Position numbers and translations under genes: made by a program. A stretch of DNA of 64,000 bases from the NCBI RefSeq assembly GCF_000721605.1, contig NZ_JOIZ01000004.1:186001-250000 (forward strand), written 5' to 3'. The notes under the pieces are model-generated. The model worked only from the letters and a program-made list of their open reading frames with translations, ran no database searches and was not told where the DNA came from. Shown here one piece after another: positions 15,626-25,201 of this stretch (its first letter is position 1; the number at the start of each line of letters is the position of its first letter). The DNA comes from Streptomyces sp. NRRL S-37. Its GTDB lineage: Bacteria > Actinomycetota > Actinomycetes > Streptomycetales > Streptomycetaceae.

Positions 15626-18493
15626 ATGAGCGAGACGAACCCCGCAGCCGCGGAGGCCGCGCCGCACCGCTACACGGCCGCCCTGGCCGCCGAGATCGAG
15701 GCACGCTGGCAGGACTTCTGGGACGCCGACGGCACCTACGCCGCTCCCAACCCGAGCGGCGACCTGTCGGGCGATCCGGAGACGGCCGCCAGGCCCAAGA
15801 AGTTCATCATGGACATGTTCCCGTACCCCTCGGGTGCGGGACTGCACGTCGGACACCCGCTGGGCTACATCGCCACCGACGTCTTCGCCCGCTTCCAGCG
15901 CATGACCGGGCACAACGTCCTGCACACCCTGGGCTTCGACGCCTTCGGCCTGCCCGCCGAGCAGTACGCGGTGCAGACCGGCACGCACCCGCGCGTGTCG
16001 ACCGAGGCCAACATGGAGAACATGAAGTCCCAGCTGCGCCGGCTGGGCCTGGGCCACGACAAGCGCCGCTCGTTCGCCACGATCGACCCCGAGTACTACA
16101 AGTGGACCCAGTGGATCTTCCTGCAGATCTTCAACTCCTGGTACGACGACGAGGCGAAGCGGGCCCGCCCGATCTCCGAGCTGGCCGAGCAGTTCGCGTC
16201 CGGTGAGCGCGCCGTCCCCGGCGGCCGCTCCTGGAGCGAGCTGACCGAGGCCGAGCGCGCCGACGTCCTGGGCGAGTACCGCCTGGCCTACGCCTCCGAC
16301 GCGCCGGTCAACTGGTGCCCCGGCCTGGGCACCGTCCTGGCCAACGAGGAGGTCACCGCCGAGGGCCGCTCCGAGCGCGGCAACTTCCCCGTCTTCAAGG
16401 CCAAGCTGCGCCAGTGGAACATGCGCATCACCGCCTACGCCGACCGTCTGCTGGACGACCTGGACGCCCTGGACTGGCCCGAGGCCATCAAGCTGCAGCA
16501 GCGCAACTGGATCGGCCGCTCCGAGGGCGCCCGCGTCGGCTTCCCGATCGACGGCGAGAGCATCACCGTCTTCACCACCCGCCCCGACACCCTGTTCGGT
16601 GCGACCTACATGGTGCTGGCGCCCGAGCACCCCCTGGTCGAGAAGTTCACGCCCCAGGAGTGGCCCGAGGGCACCCACGCGGTGTGGACCGGCGGGCACG
16701 CCACGCCCGCCGAGGCCGTCGCCGCCTACCGCGCGCAGGCCGCCGCCAAGTCCGACGTCGAGCGGCAGGCCGAGGCCAAGGACAAGACCGGCGTCTTCAT
16801 CGGCGCGTACGCCACCAACCCGGTCAACGGCGAGCAGGTCCCCGTCTTCATCGCCGACTACGTCCTGATGGGCTACGGCACCGGCGCGATCATGGCCGTC
16901 CCGGCCGGCGACCAGCGCGACTTCGAGTTCGCCCGCGCCTTCGAGCTGCCGATCCGCTGCATCGTCGAGCCGACCGACGGCCGCGGCACGGACACCTCCA
17001 CATGGGAGGACGCCTTCTCCTCGTACGACGCGAAGATCATCAACTCGTCGAACGACGAGGTCTCCCTGGACGGCCTGGGCGTCGCCGAGGCCAAGGCGCG
17101 CGTCATCGAGTGGCTGGAGCGGTCGGGCCACGGCGAGGGCACCGTCAACTTCCGCCTGCGCGACTGGCTGTTCAGCCGGCAGCGCTACTGGGGCGAGCCC
17201 TTCCCGATCGTCTACGACGAGGACGGCGTCGCCCACGCCCTGCCCGAGTCGATGCTGCCGCTGGAGCTGCCCGAGGTCGAGGACTACAGCCCCCGCACCT
17301 TCGACCCGGACGACGCCGACACCCGGCCCGAGACGCCGCTGTCGCGCAACGAGGACTGGGTCAACGTCACCCTGGACCTGGGCGACGGGCCGAAGAAGTA
17401 CCGCCGCGAGACCAACACCATGCCCAACTGGGCCGGTTCCTGCTGGTACGAGCTGCGCTACCTGGACCCGCACAACAGCGAGCGGCTGGTCGACCCGGCC
17501 GTCGAGCAGTACTGGATGGGCCCGCGCGAGGGCATGCCGCACGGCGGCGTCGACCTGTACGTCGGCGGCGCCGAACACGCCGTACTGCACCTGCTGTACG
17601 CCCGCTTCTGGTCCAAGGTGCTGTACGACCTGGGACACGTGTCGTCCGCGGAGCCGTTCCACAAGCTGTTCAACCAGGGCATGATCCAGGCCTACGTCTA
17701 CCGCGACAGCCGGGGCATCGCCGTACCGGCCGCCGAGGTCGAGGAGCGCGACGGCGGCTACTGGTACCAGGGCGAGCGCGTCACCCGCCTGCTGGGCAAG
17801 ATGGGCAAGTCCCTGAAGAACGCCGTCACCCCGGACGAGATCTGCGCCGAGTACGGCGCCGACACGCTGCGCCTGTACGAGATGGCCATGGGCCCGCTGG
17901 ACGTCTCCCGGCCGTGGGACACCCGCGCGGTGGTCGGCCAGTTCCGGCTGCTGCAGCGGCTGTGGCGCAACATCGTCGACGAGGCGAGCGGTGAGGTCAC
18001 CGTCGTCGACACCGACGACGTCGACGAGGACACCCTGCGCGCCCTGCACAAGGCGATCGACGGCGTGCGCGGCGACCTGGAGGGCATGCGCTTCAACACC
18101 GCCATCGCCAAGGTCACCGAGCTGAACAACCACCTGACCAAGCGGGGAGAGGCGCTGCCGCGCACCGTCGCGGAGTCCCTGGTGCTGCTGGTCGCCCCGC
18201 TGGCCCCGCACATCGCCGAGGAGCTGTGGCGCAAGCTGGGGCACACGGACTCCGTGGTGCACCGGGACTTCCCGGTCGCCGACCCGGCGTACGTGGTCGA
18301 CGAGACCGTCACCTGCGTCGTACAGATCAAGGGCAAGGTCAAGGCACGCCTGGAGGTGTCCCCGGACATCGCCGAGGACGAGCTGGAGAAGGTCGCGCTG
18401 GCCGACGAGCGGGTCGTCGCGGCGCTGGACGGCGCCGGGATCCGCAAGGTGATCGTCCGGGCGCCGAAGCTGGTGAACATCGTCCCGGCGTGA
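15626..18493 (+). CDS. leuS: Leucine-tRNA ligase
   Basis: Charges tRNA-Leu with leucine. The 955-aa class I synthetase carries the HIGH-type motif HVGH at residues 74-77, the KMSKS-type motif KMGKS at about 725-729, and an editing (CP1) domain between them with the threonine-rich [13 protein letters not shown] segment. The C-terminal anticodon-binding and appended domains are intact ([26 protein letters not shown]). ATG 15626 has GAGG four bases upstream. It is preceded by a probable attenuator and followed by a strong GC hairpin, so it is likely transcribed alone. Confidence 0.98.
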   Translation: MSETNPAAAEAAPHRYTAALAAEIEARWQDFWDADGTYAAPNPSGDLSGDPETAARPKKFIMDMFPYPSGAGLHVGHPLGYIATDVFARFQRMTGHNVLHTLGFDAFGLPAEQYAVQTGTHPRVSTEANMENMKSQLRRLGLGHDKRRSFATIDPEYYKWTQWIFLQIFNSWYDDEAKRARPISELAEQFASGERAVPGGRSWSELTEAERADVLGEYRLAYASDAPVNWCPGLGTVLANEEVTAEGRSERGNFPVFKAKLRQWNMRITAYADRLLDDLDALDWPEAIKLQQRNWIGRSEGARVGFPIDGESITVFTTRPDTLFGATYMVLAPEHPLVEKFTPQEWPEGTHAVWTGGHATPAEAVAAYRAQAAAKSDVERQAEAKDKTGVFIGAYATNPVNGEQVPVFIADYVLMGYGTGAIMAVPAGDQRDFEFARAFELPIRCIVEPTDGRGTDTSTWEDAFSSYDAKIINSSNDEVSLDGLGVAEAKARVIEWLERSGHGEGTVNFRLRDWLFSRQRYWGEPFPIVYDEDGVAHALPESMLPLELPEVEDYSPRTFDPDDADTRPETPLSRNEDWVNVTLDLGDGPKKYRRETNTMPNWAGSCWYELRYLDPHNSERLVDPAVEQYWMGPREGMPHGGVDLYVGGAEHAVLHLLYARFWSKVLYDLGHVSSAEPFHKLFNQGMIQAYVYRDSRGIAVPAAEVEERDGGYWYQGERVTRLLGKMGKSLKNAVTPDEICAEYGADTLRLYEMAMGPLDVSRPWDTRAVVGQFRLLQRLWRNIVDEASGEVTVVDTDDVDEDTLRALHKAIDGVRGDLEGMRFNTAIAKVTELNNHLTKRGEALPRTVAESLVLLVAPLAPHIAEELWRKLGHTDSVVHRDFPVADPAYVVDETVTCVVQIKGKVKARLEVSPDIAEDELEKVALADERVVAALDGAGIRKVIVRAPKLVNIVPA

Positions 18494-18506
18494 GGTGAGC
18501 GCTTCG

Positions 18507-18541
18507 GGGGCCCGTCCGGTGCGATCCGCCGGACGGGCCCC
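18507..18541 (+). terminator. Terminator hairpin after leuS
   Basis: GGGGCCCGTCCGG (18507-18519) and CCGGACGGGCCCC (18529-18541) are exact complements, 13 bp, with a 9-nt loop. Located 13 bases after the leuS stop. Confidence 0.85.
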
Positions 18542-18704
18542 GGGCTTCAGGGCGTCCGGTGGTCCGGTGGTCCGGTGATCCGGGTAGTCCCTTACGGGCA
18601 GGTTCGGGGTTGTTCAGGAACTCCGGACCTGCCCGCTGCGTTTACCGTTGAAGAGCGGCGCGAAGTGCGCCGGGACAGGCCGGAAGGCCCGGAGGAGGAG
18701 CTTC

Positions 18705-19421
18705 GTGGAGACGGTGTTCGCAGTGGTCGCCCTGCTCTTCGTGCTCTTCGTCGCGCTCGGCGCCTACGCCACGGTGAAGGTCGTCGGCGCCGCCAAGCGC
18801 AGCGCGGACCGCCACCTCACCCAGGCCCGCCGCACGGTCGAGGACCACACCCTGCGGGCCAAGGCCTTCGCCCAGCCCGGCCCGGCCGGCCAGATCGCCC
18901 AGCTCCGGCTGGGGCTGCGCACCTCCATGCGGGCCACCCAGGACGCCCTGGAGGCCGCCGTCACCGAGGACGAGTCCCTCAAGGAGTCCCTCGGTCTCTT
19001 CCAGCGGCTCAGCGCGCACGGCCATGAACTGGACGGCGAGCTCAGGCGCCTGGAGTCCGAACCGGACCGCACCACCCTCGCCGCCCGGCTGCCCGAGCTG
19101 CGCGAGCGCACCGAGCGCATCACGAGCGCCGCGGACTCCCTGCGCTGGGCGGCCCGCGACCGCGCCCGCCGTTTCGCCTCCGACGACCTGGACTCGCTGA
19201 GCGAGCAGATCGACATGGAGGCCGGGGCCCTGCGCCACTGGACCACCACGGAGCGGCACCCGGCACCCCCGCCCTGGCCCGAGACCCCCGCCGCCGACGC
19301 CCCGGAGCCCGCCCCGGCGAAGGAACCGGAGCAGCGGACCGACCGGCCCGCCATCACCCCGCCGGCACCGCGCCCCACCTACTCCTGGCAGAAGAAGCCC
19401 CGCCCCGAGAGCACCACGTGA
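18705..19421 (+). CDS. Membrane-anchored coiled-coil-like protein
   Basis: A 238-aa protein of unknown function. The N-terminus (VFAVVALLFVLFVALGAYA) is a membrane helix. About 160 residues of charged, heptad-like helix follow (for example QDALEAAVTEDESLKESLG and LPELRERTERITSAADSL), with a Pro-rich tail (APPPWPETPAADAPEPAPA). GTG 18705 is chosen for its excellent upstream GGAGGAGGAG (18691-18700). The single helix could serve as an uncleaved signal anchor. It is flanked by leuS and degV with separate promoters, so no operon partner is evident. Confidence 0.8.
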   Translation: METVFAVVALLFVLFVALGAYATVKVVGAAKRSADRHLTQARRTVEDHTLRAKAFAQPGPAGQIAQLRLGLRTSMRATQDALEAAVTEDESLKESLGLFQRLSAHGHELDGELRRLESEPDRTTLAARLPELRERTERITSAADSLRWAARDRARRFASDDLDSLSEQIDMEAGALRHWTTTERHPAPPPWPETPAADAPEPAPAKEPEQRTDRPAITPPAPRPTYSWQKKPRPESTT

Positions 19422-19515
19422 GTACCACGTGAGCACCCCCTGATCCGGCCACCGTCGGCCCCGCCCCGCGAGGCCGGGCTGCCGCACGGGCACTACGGCA
19501 GGTAACCTCCAGCTC

Positions 19516-20361
19516 ATGTCCCGCCATGTCGCGATCGTCACCGATTCAACGGCCTACCTGCCGGCCCGGACGATGGAGCGGCACCGCATCACGGCGGTAC
19601 CCCTGACCGTGGTCCTCGGCGACCGCGCGCTCGAAGAGGGCACCGAGATCTCCACCCGCTCCCTCGCCCAGGCTTTGCAGAAGCGGCGCCCCGTCACGAC
19701 CTCACGGCCCGGCCCCGAGGTGTTCGCCGAGACCTACCGCAGGGCCGCCGAGTCCGGTGCCACCGGCATCGTCTCCCTCCACCTCTCCGCCGAGCTCTCC
19801 GGCACCTACGACGCGGCGGTCGTCGCCGCCCGCGAGGCGCCCGTGCCGGTACGGGTGGTGGACACCGGCATGATCGCGATGGCGCTCGGGTTCTGCGCGC
19901 TGGCGGCGGCGGAGACCGCGGAGGCGGGCGGCACGGTGGACGAGGCGGTCACGGCCGCGGAGAAGCGGGCGGCGGACACGTCCGCCTACTTCTACGTCGA
20001 CACGCTCGACTATCTGCGCCGGGGCGGCCGGATCGGCGCCGCGCAGGCCCTGCTGGGCTCGGCCCTCGCGGTCAAGCCGCTGCTGCAGCTCGCGGGCGGC
20101 CGGATCGAACCGCTGGAGAAGGTCCGTACGGCGTCGAAGGCGATCGCCCGCCTGGAGGAGATCGCGGCCGAGCGGGCGGGCGGGGCGGAGGTCGACGTCG
20201 CCGTCCACCACCTCGCCGCGCAGGAGCGCGCGTCGGCCCTCGCCGACCGGCTGCGGACCCGGCTGCCGGGCCTGGCCGACCTGCACGTCAGCGAGGTGGG
20301 CGCGGTGATCGGGGCGCACACGGGGCCCGGACTGCTGGGGGTCGTGGTCTCGGCCCGGTGA
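19516..20361 (+). CDS. DegV-family fatty-acid-binding protein
   Basis: A 281-aa two-domain DegV protein. The N-terminal IVTDSTAYLP and the SRPGPEVFAETY, LHLSAELSGTYDAA and VDTGMIAMALGF motifs define the fatty-acid pocket; FYVDTLDYLRRGGRIGAAQA in the second half is the other family signature. In other Gram-positive bacteria such proteins (FakB) present fatty acids to the kinase FakA. No fakA-like gene is seen in this window. TAACCT (19503-19508) lies seven bases before ATG 19516, pointing to a leaderless mRNA. Confidence 0.92.
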   Translation: MSRHVAIVTDSTAYLPARTMERHRITAVPLTVVLGDRALEEGTEISTRSLAQALQKRRPVTTSRPGPEVFAETYRRAAESGATGIVSLHLSAELSGTYDAAVVAAREAPVPVRVVDTGMIAMALGFCALAAAETAEAGGTVDEAVTAAEKRAADTSAYFYVDTLDYLRRGGRIGAAQALLGSALAVKPLLQLAGGRIEPLEKVRTASKAIARLEEIAAERAGGAEVDVAVHHLAAQERASALADRLRTRLPGLADLHVSEVGAVIGAHTGPGLLGVVVSAR

Positions 20362-20467
20362 GGCCGGTGTGCTCGTACGGGTGACGGAGTTGTCCACAAC
20401 CGGGCGGTAGTCCCCGGAAAACAGGCAAGATCATCACGAATGGGCCGAGGTGCCGGATCCTCGTGGC

Positions 20468-21847
20468 ATGGCACTTCGATCACGCTCACGCACAGGGACA
20501 GCGACCAGCGGCCCGGGCCGCCCACCCGCCTCCGACGGCCGTGCCCGCCACCGCAGGCCGGCCGAGCCCCGCGGCCGGCCCCCGCGCCGGGACCGCCGGG
20601 CGACGGCGGAGGAAATCCGCCGCCGGGCGGAATCACTGTTCGACGGCGACGACCACACCGCGCACGGCAGGCGCCCCCCGGCCTGGGCCCTGACCGGCAC
20701 CCGCCGCATCACACGGGCCGGTTCCTCGGCGGCCGGGAACCGGCCGGGGGCGGTGGACCGCGCGGGCGGTGCGGACTGCGCGGGCGGTGCGGACCGTGGG
20801 ACGGCCGCGGACCGCGTGCCGGACCAGGGCCGCTCGGCGGCGGTGGAGCACCAGGGCGCCGGGGAGCACGCGGCGATGGCTGGGAACCGGGCGGTGGACA
20901 CGGGCCGGCCGGGGTCCGGGGACCGGTGGGCGGATGTCTGCCGGCCGGTGGTTCCTGAGCGGTCGGCGGAGCCGGGGCGGCCGGCGGCTGTGGACCTGCG
21001 GGCCGCGCCGGGGCGGTCGACGGCCGCCGGGGACTTTCTCGCGGCGGGGCCCGGTGGTGGCGCGGTCGCGCTGGACGACGAGGGCGGTACCACGAACCCG
21101 GAGGAAGCCGGTGGAGCGTCCGCACGGGGACGACGGGAGCGGGCCGGGCTCGCGCTGCGGGAGCGCCTGCCGTTATGGGTGCAGACGCGGTGCGGCATGG
21201 AGCGGCGGAGCGTGGCCGCGCTGTCGGTACTGCTCGTGATCGCCGTGGGGTTCGCCGTACAGCACTTCTGGACCGGACGGACCCAGCCGGTACGGGCGCC
21301 GGAGGTGGTGCGGGCGGCGACGGTTCCGCACGGGGAGCACGGCAAGGACACAGTGAAGGGGGAGGCCGCGCCGGACGGTGCGGTGAGGCCCGGCGGCCCG
21401 GGACCGGCGGGGACCGAGATCGTGGTCGACGTCAGCGGCAAGGTGCGGGACCCGGGAATCCACCGCCTGCCCGCCGGTTCACGCGTCGAGGACGCGCTGC
21501 GGGCGGCCGGCGGAGTACGGCCCGGCACCAGGACCGACACCCTGAACCGCGCCCGTTTCCTCGTCGACGGCGAGCAGGTGGTCGTAGGGGGCCCGGCACC
21601 GGCCGCGGCAGCCCCCGGCGGCGGTACGGGTACGGCGGCGGGAGCCGGCCCCACCGCACCGGTGTCCCTCAGCACCGCCACCCTCGACCAGCTCGACGCC
21701 CTCCCCGGAGTAGGCCCCGTGCTGGCCCAGCACATCGTCGACCACCGCACCCGCAACGGCGGTTTCCGCTCGGTGGACGAACTCCGCGAGGTGAACGGCA
21801 TCGGCGACCGCCGTTTCGCGGAGCTGCGGAACCTCGTACGGCCATGA
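20468..21847 (+). CDS. comEA: ComEA-like DNA-binding membrane protein
   Basis: A 459-aa protein with a long disordered N-terminus (about 230 residues, Arg/Gly/Ala rich), one membrane helix SVAALSVLLVIAVGFAVQHF, an SLBB domain (TEIVVDVSGKVRDPGIHRLP) and a C-terminal double helix-hairpin-helix (LSTATLDQLDALPGVGPVLA to VNGIGDRRFAELRNLVRP) that binds DNA. ComEA normally captures incoming DNA. The TTA codon at 21173-21175 (in LPLW) is rare in streptomycetes and read by the developmentally controlled bldA tRNA, so expression may be delayed. The start is uncertain: GTG 20450 or ATG 20468. Its stop overlaps comEC (ATGA). Confidence 0.88.
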   Translation: MALRSRSRTGTATSGPGRPPASDGRARHRRPAEPRGRPPRRDRRATAEEIRRRAESLFDGDDHTAHGRRPPAWALTGTRRITRAGSSAAGNRPGAVDRAGGADCAGGADRGTAADRVPDQGRSAAVEHQGAGEHAAMAGNRAVDTGRPGSGDRWADVCRPVVPERSAEPGRPAAVDLRAAPGRSTAAGDFLAAGPGGGAVALDDEGGTTNPEEAGGASARGRRERAGLALRERLPLWVQTRCGMERRSVAALSVLLVIAVGFAVQHFWTGRTQPVRAPEVVRAATVPHGEHGKDTVKGEAAPDGAVRPGGPGPAGTEIVVDVSGKVRDPGIHRLPAGSRVEDALRAAGGVRPGTRTDTLNRARFLVDGEQVVVGGPAPAAAAPGGGTGTAAGAGPTAPVSLSTATLDQLDALPGVGPVLAQHIVDHRTRNGGFRSVDELREVNGIGDRRFAELRNLVRP

Positions 21848-24396
21848 GGACCGAACCGGCGGACACGACGGCACCACCGCCCCCGCGGCCCACCGCCCGG
21901 CAGCACGTCCACGCCGCCTCCGGCAAGCGGCTCGGCGCCGCGCACCCGAGGCAGGAGGGACCGACGGACCTGCGGCTGGTCCCGCCCGCCCTGGCCGCCT
22001 GGGCCACGGCCGCCGTGCTGCTGCACGCCCCGCCCGGCCGGGTGGCGGGCACGGTGATCGCCGCCCTGCTGACGGCCGGCGCCCTCCTCCTGGCGCGCAG
22101 CCGCCTGACCGGACGCGGACGGGCCACCGCCCATGCCACCGCCGCCGCACTGCTCTGCGTCGCCGCGGCCGCCGGATCGGCGGGACTGCACGGCGCGGAC
22201 CTGCGACGAGGCCCCGTGCCCGCACTGGCGCGGGAGTACGCCCCGGTGACCGCCGAGGTCGAGATCACCACCGACCCCCGGCTCACCCGGCCCAGGGTCA
22301 GCGGCAACCGCATGGCCCCCACCTCCGTACTGATCGAGGCCGACGTACGACGGGTGGAGCGGGCCGGCGGCACGGCGGAGACGACCCGCACGCCCGTCCT
22401 GCTGATCGTCGACCCGGGCCCCTCCGGACGCACCGCACCGGACGCCGCGAACCGCTCCCCTTGGCTCACCCTCCTGCCCTCCACCCGCCTCCGCGTCGAG
22501 GCACGGCTCGCCCCGGCGAGGGCGGGCGGCGACCGGTTCGCCGCCGTACTGCGAGTGAAGGGCCGCGACGGCCCCGAGACCGTGGGCCGGCCGTCGGGCC
22601 CGCAGCGACTGGCGGGACGGCTGCGGGCCGGACTGCGGGAGGCGACCGCCGGACTGCCGGCGGACGCCCGGGCGCTGCTGCCCGGCCTGGTCGTGGGCGA
22701 CACCGCGAGGATCACCCCCGAACTGAACGAGGCGTTCCGGGAGACCGACCTCACCCACACACTCGCCGTATCCGGCGCCAACTTCACCATCCTCCTCGCC
22801 CTGCTCCTCGGCCCGCCCGGCCTGGCCCAGCGGGCCGAGCGACGCGGACTCGCACCCCGCCTCGGCATCCCCCTGCGGACCACCGCACTCCTCGGCGCGA
22901 CGCTCTCCCTCGCCTTCGTCATCGTGTGCCGGCCCGACCCCAGCGTGCTGCGGGCCGCCGCCTGCGGCTCCGTCGCCCTGCTCGCGCTCGCCACCGGCCG
23001 CCGCAGATCACTGATCCCGGCGCTGGCGACGGCGGTCCTGCTCCTGGTGCTCTACGACCCCTGGCTGGCCCGCAGCCCCGGCTTCCTGCTCTCCGTGCTG
23101 GCCACCGGCGCGCTGCTCACCCTCGCGCCACGCTGGAGCGCGGGACTGCGGAGGCGCGGTGTGCCGCCCCGCCTCGCGGAGGCGCTGGCCGCCGCGGGCG
23201 CCGCACAGGCCGTGTGCGCGCCGGTGGTCGCCGTGCTGGCGGCGCGGGTCAGCCTGGTGGCGATCCCCTGCAACCTGCTCGCGGAGGCCGCGCTCGCACC
23301 GGCCACGGTGCTGGGCTTCCTGGCCCTGGCCACCGCACCGCTGGTGATGCCGGCGGCGAAGGCACTGGCCTGGTGCGCGAGCTGGCCCGCGGAGTGGATC
23401 GCACAGGTCGCCAGAACGGGCGCCGCGCTGCCCGGCGCGGGAGTGGACTGGCCCGGCAGCTGGACCGGCGCGGCGGCACTCGGCGCGGTCACCCTGGCCG
23501 CGCTGCTCGTGGGCCGCCGCCTGCTCGGCCACCCCTGGTGGTGTGCCGCCTGCGCACTCCTGCTGGTACTGGTGGTGCTGCAGCCACGGCCCCTCACCCG
23601 GGCGATCACGGGCTGGCCCCCGCCGGGCTGGCGGATGGTGATGTGCGACGTCGGCCAGGGCGACGCGCTGGTACTGGCGGCGGGCGAGAACACCGGCGTG
23701 GTCGTGGACGCCGGCCCCGACCCGGCCCTCGTCGACCACTGCCTGCGCTCCCTCGGCATCACCAGCGTCCCCCTGGTGGTCCTGACCCACTTCCACGCCG
23801 ACCACGTGGCGGGCCTGCCCGGCGTCCTGCGCGGACGCGCGGTGGGCGCCGTCGAGACGACGTCCTTCGAAGAACCCACCGACCAGGCCGCGTTCGTCCG
23901 GAGACTCGCCGCCGCCCGGCACATCCCGGTGACGCACGCCGCGGCCGGCGAGGCACGGCGCACGGGAGATCTGTCCTGGGAGGTGGTGTGGCCCCCACCG
24001 AGCGCCCACTCCGCGCCGGAAGGCCCGAACGACGCCAGCGTCGCCATGCTGGTCCGCACGGCCGGCCTGCGCCTGCTCCTCCTCGGGGACCTGGAACCCC
24101 CGTCCCAGCGCGCCCTGGCGAGATCACCGGCGGCCGGGAGCCTGACCGACGTGGACGTCCTCAAAGTCGCCCATCACGGCTCGGCATACCGAGATCCGGA
24201 CCTCATACGCCGCGCAGCCCCACGGCTGGCGCTGATCAGCACGGGGGAGGACAACACGTACGGGCACCCCGCCCCGAACACGCTCGCCGCCCTGCGGGCC
24301 GGGGGAGCGACGGTGCTGCGCACGGACCGGGACGGCGCACTGGCGGTGGCCGCCGGCGAGAACGGGGGTGAGGAAATGCGGGTGGCTCGACACTGA
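21844..24396 (+). CDS. comEC: ComEC/Rec2-family competence-type channel protein
   Basis: An 850-aa polytopic protein. An N-terminal pair of membrane helices and an OB-like extracytoplasmic region (about 100-220) precede the Competence domain (AVSGANFTILLALLL and many helices, about 300-600). A metallo-beta-lactamase domain follows, with CDVGQGDALVL, LTHFHADHVAG and VLKVAHHGS. The family transports single-stranded DNA through the membrane; the MBL domain is thought to degrade the non-transported strand. Whether Streptomyces takes up DNA this way is unclear. ATG 21844 overlaps the comEA stop by four bases. The final ARH-stop segment is repeated at the far end of the island downstream. Confidence 0.93.
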   Translation: MRTEPADTTAPPPPRPTARQHVHAASGKRLGAAHPRQEGPTDLRLVPPALAAWATAAVLLHAPPGRVAGTVIAALLTAGALLLARSRLTGRGRATAHATAAALLCVAAAAGSAGLHGADLRRGPVPALAREYAPVTAEVEITTDPRLTRPRVSGNRMAPTSVLIEADVRRVERAGGTAETTRTPVLLIVDPGPSGRTAPDAANRSPWLTLLPSTRLRVEARLAPARAGGDRFAAVLRVKGRDGPETVGRPSGPQRLAGRLRAGLREATAGLPADARALLPGLVVGDTARITPELNEAFRETDLTHTLAVSGANFTILLALLLGPPGLAQRAERRGLAPRLGIPLRTTALLGATLSLAFVIVCRPDPSVLRAAACGSVALLALATGRRRSLIPALATAVLLLVLYDPWLARSPGFLLSVLATGALLTLAPRWSAGLRRRGVPPRLAEALAAAGAAQAVCAPVVAVLAARVSLVAIPCNLLAEAALAPATVLGFLALATAPLVMPAAKALAWCASWPAEWIAQVARTGAALPGAGVDWPGSWTGAAALGAVTLAALLVGRRLLGHPWWCAACALLLVLVVLQPRPLTRAITGWPPPGWRMVMCDVGQGDALVLAAGENTGVVVDAGPDPALVDHCLRSLGITSVPLVVLTHFHADHVAGLPGVLRGRAVGAVETTSFEEPTDQAAFVRRLAAARHIPVTHAAAGEARRTGDLSWEVVWPPPSAHSAPEGPNDASVAMLVRTAGLRLLLLGDLEPPSQRALARSPAAGSLTDVDVLKVAHHGSAYRDPDLIRRAAPRLALISTGEDNTYGHPAPNTLAALRAGGATVLRTDRDGALAVAAGENGGEEMRVARH

Positions 24397-24502
24397 GGGC
24401 ATGGCTGAGGGGGATGTGAGCACCGCGGGAGTCGACGCCTATCTGCGCCGCCTGGGCGTTGAACAGCCCGCCTGGCCCACCGTGGACGCGCTGCGCGAGC
24501 TG
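24388..24502. repeat. Left direct repeat bounding the comEC-nat island
   Basis: Carries the comEC stop codon and a diverged copy of the first ~33 codons of nat. Hand alignment with 27793-27904 gives about 100 identical of 112 aligned bases and one 3-bp gap. Several differences are synonymous. Confidence 0.85.
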
Positions 24503-24505
24503 TAA
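24401..24505 (+). pseudogene. Truncated 5' fragment of arylamine N-acetyltransferase
   Basis: ATG 24401 to TAA 24503-24505 encodes 34 residues: VDAYLRRLGVEQPAWPTVDA and ALREL match the N-terminus of the intact nat at 27806 (VDAYLRRLGVGQPAWPTVDA). The match stops abruptly after LREL, where the intact gene continues with HLRHLETVPFENL. The active-site residues are all absent, so it cannot be an enzyme. Confidence 0.85.
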
Positions 24506-24531
24506 CCCCCGCATCCGGTTCGCGTGACTGC

Positions 24532-25080
24532 CTATCGGACGCTGGTGTCCTCCACGGCGTCAAGTACCGCGTGCCACGGGTACTCCTCCGGTCGGCCCTG
24601 ACCCGGCTGGTTCGGTACGAACCCGTCCTCGCCGTACAGGACGCGCACACCCATGTCGCGCAACTCGGTCACGCTCCGCTCGAACTGCCGATGCCGCGCG
24701 TAGGCCGCATTGACGCAGGGCATCGCCACGAGCGGGATGCCCTTGCCGATACCCTCGGCCACCACCCCGACGACGAAGTCGCGGGTGATGCCCAGCGCCC
24801 AGGCGTTCATCGTGTTGAAGGTGGCCGGCGCGACAGCGATGACGTCTGCCTTCGGCCATACGTCGGGCTCGCCCGGCAGCTTGTAATCGGACCGGACCGG
24901 GTGGCCGGTGAGCTGTTCGAGCTCGGCCTGCTGGGGGGCGAGCCAGCGTGCGGCGGTCGGGGTCAGTCCCAGGCACACGTCGAAGCCTCGGGCTTGGGCG
25001 TCCCGGACCACCTGAGCAATGTCGAACACGGGCGGGGCGGCCGAACCGAACAGGTACAGCACGCGTTCAGCTGTGGTCAT
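24532..25080 (-). CDS. Flavoprotein of the HFCD (Dfp/EpiD-like) fold
   Basis: A 182-aa Rossmann-type flavoprotein. The N-terminal strand-loop VLYLFGSAAPPV matches the phosphate-binding start of homo-oligomeric flavin-containing cysteine decarboxylases. VIAVAPATFNTMNAWALGIT corresponds to their PASANT-type motif (here PATFNT), and LVAMPCVNAAYARH to the substrate-recognition segment. Relatives make 4'-phosphopantetheine or decarboxylate peptide cysteines; the substrate here is unknown. It diverges from the XRE gene (122-bp gap) inside the island. A GGATGG sequence seven bases before the ATG may be its ribosome site. Confidence 0.85.
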   Translation of the reverse strand: MTTAERVLYLFGSAAPPVFDIAQVVRDAQARGFDVCLGLTPTAARWLAPQQAELEQLTGHPVRSDYKLPGEPDVWPKADVIAVAPATFNTMNAWALGITRDFVVGVVAEGIGKGIPLVAMPCVNAAYARHRQFERSVTELRDMGVRVLYGEDGFVPNQPGQGRPEEYPWHAVLDAVEDTSVR

Positions 25081-25172
25081 GCGGCCATCCGATCACACAA
25101 CCGCCCCCTCTTATGGAGGAGTCGGGAGCGGAAAGGCACACCCGGGCCGTCGGCCGGGGGTACTGTCCCAAA

Positions 25173-25188
25173 CCAAGTGGGTGCTTGG
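25173..25188. promoter_or_regulatory. Palindromic operator candidate before the XRE regulator
   Basis: CCAAG-N6-CTTGG lies seven bases after TACTGT (25161-25166), a likely -10 box, and 14 bases before the regulator ATG. The symmetry suggests dimer binding and autorepression. Confidence 0.5.
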
Positions 25189-25201
25189 AACGGGGACCAG
25201 T

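Noticed and set aside
21844..24396. Functional natural competence system
   Set aside because: comEA and comEC are present, but no other uptake or pilus genes are in the window, and competence is not established for streptomycetes.
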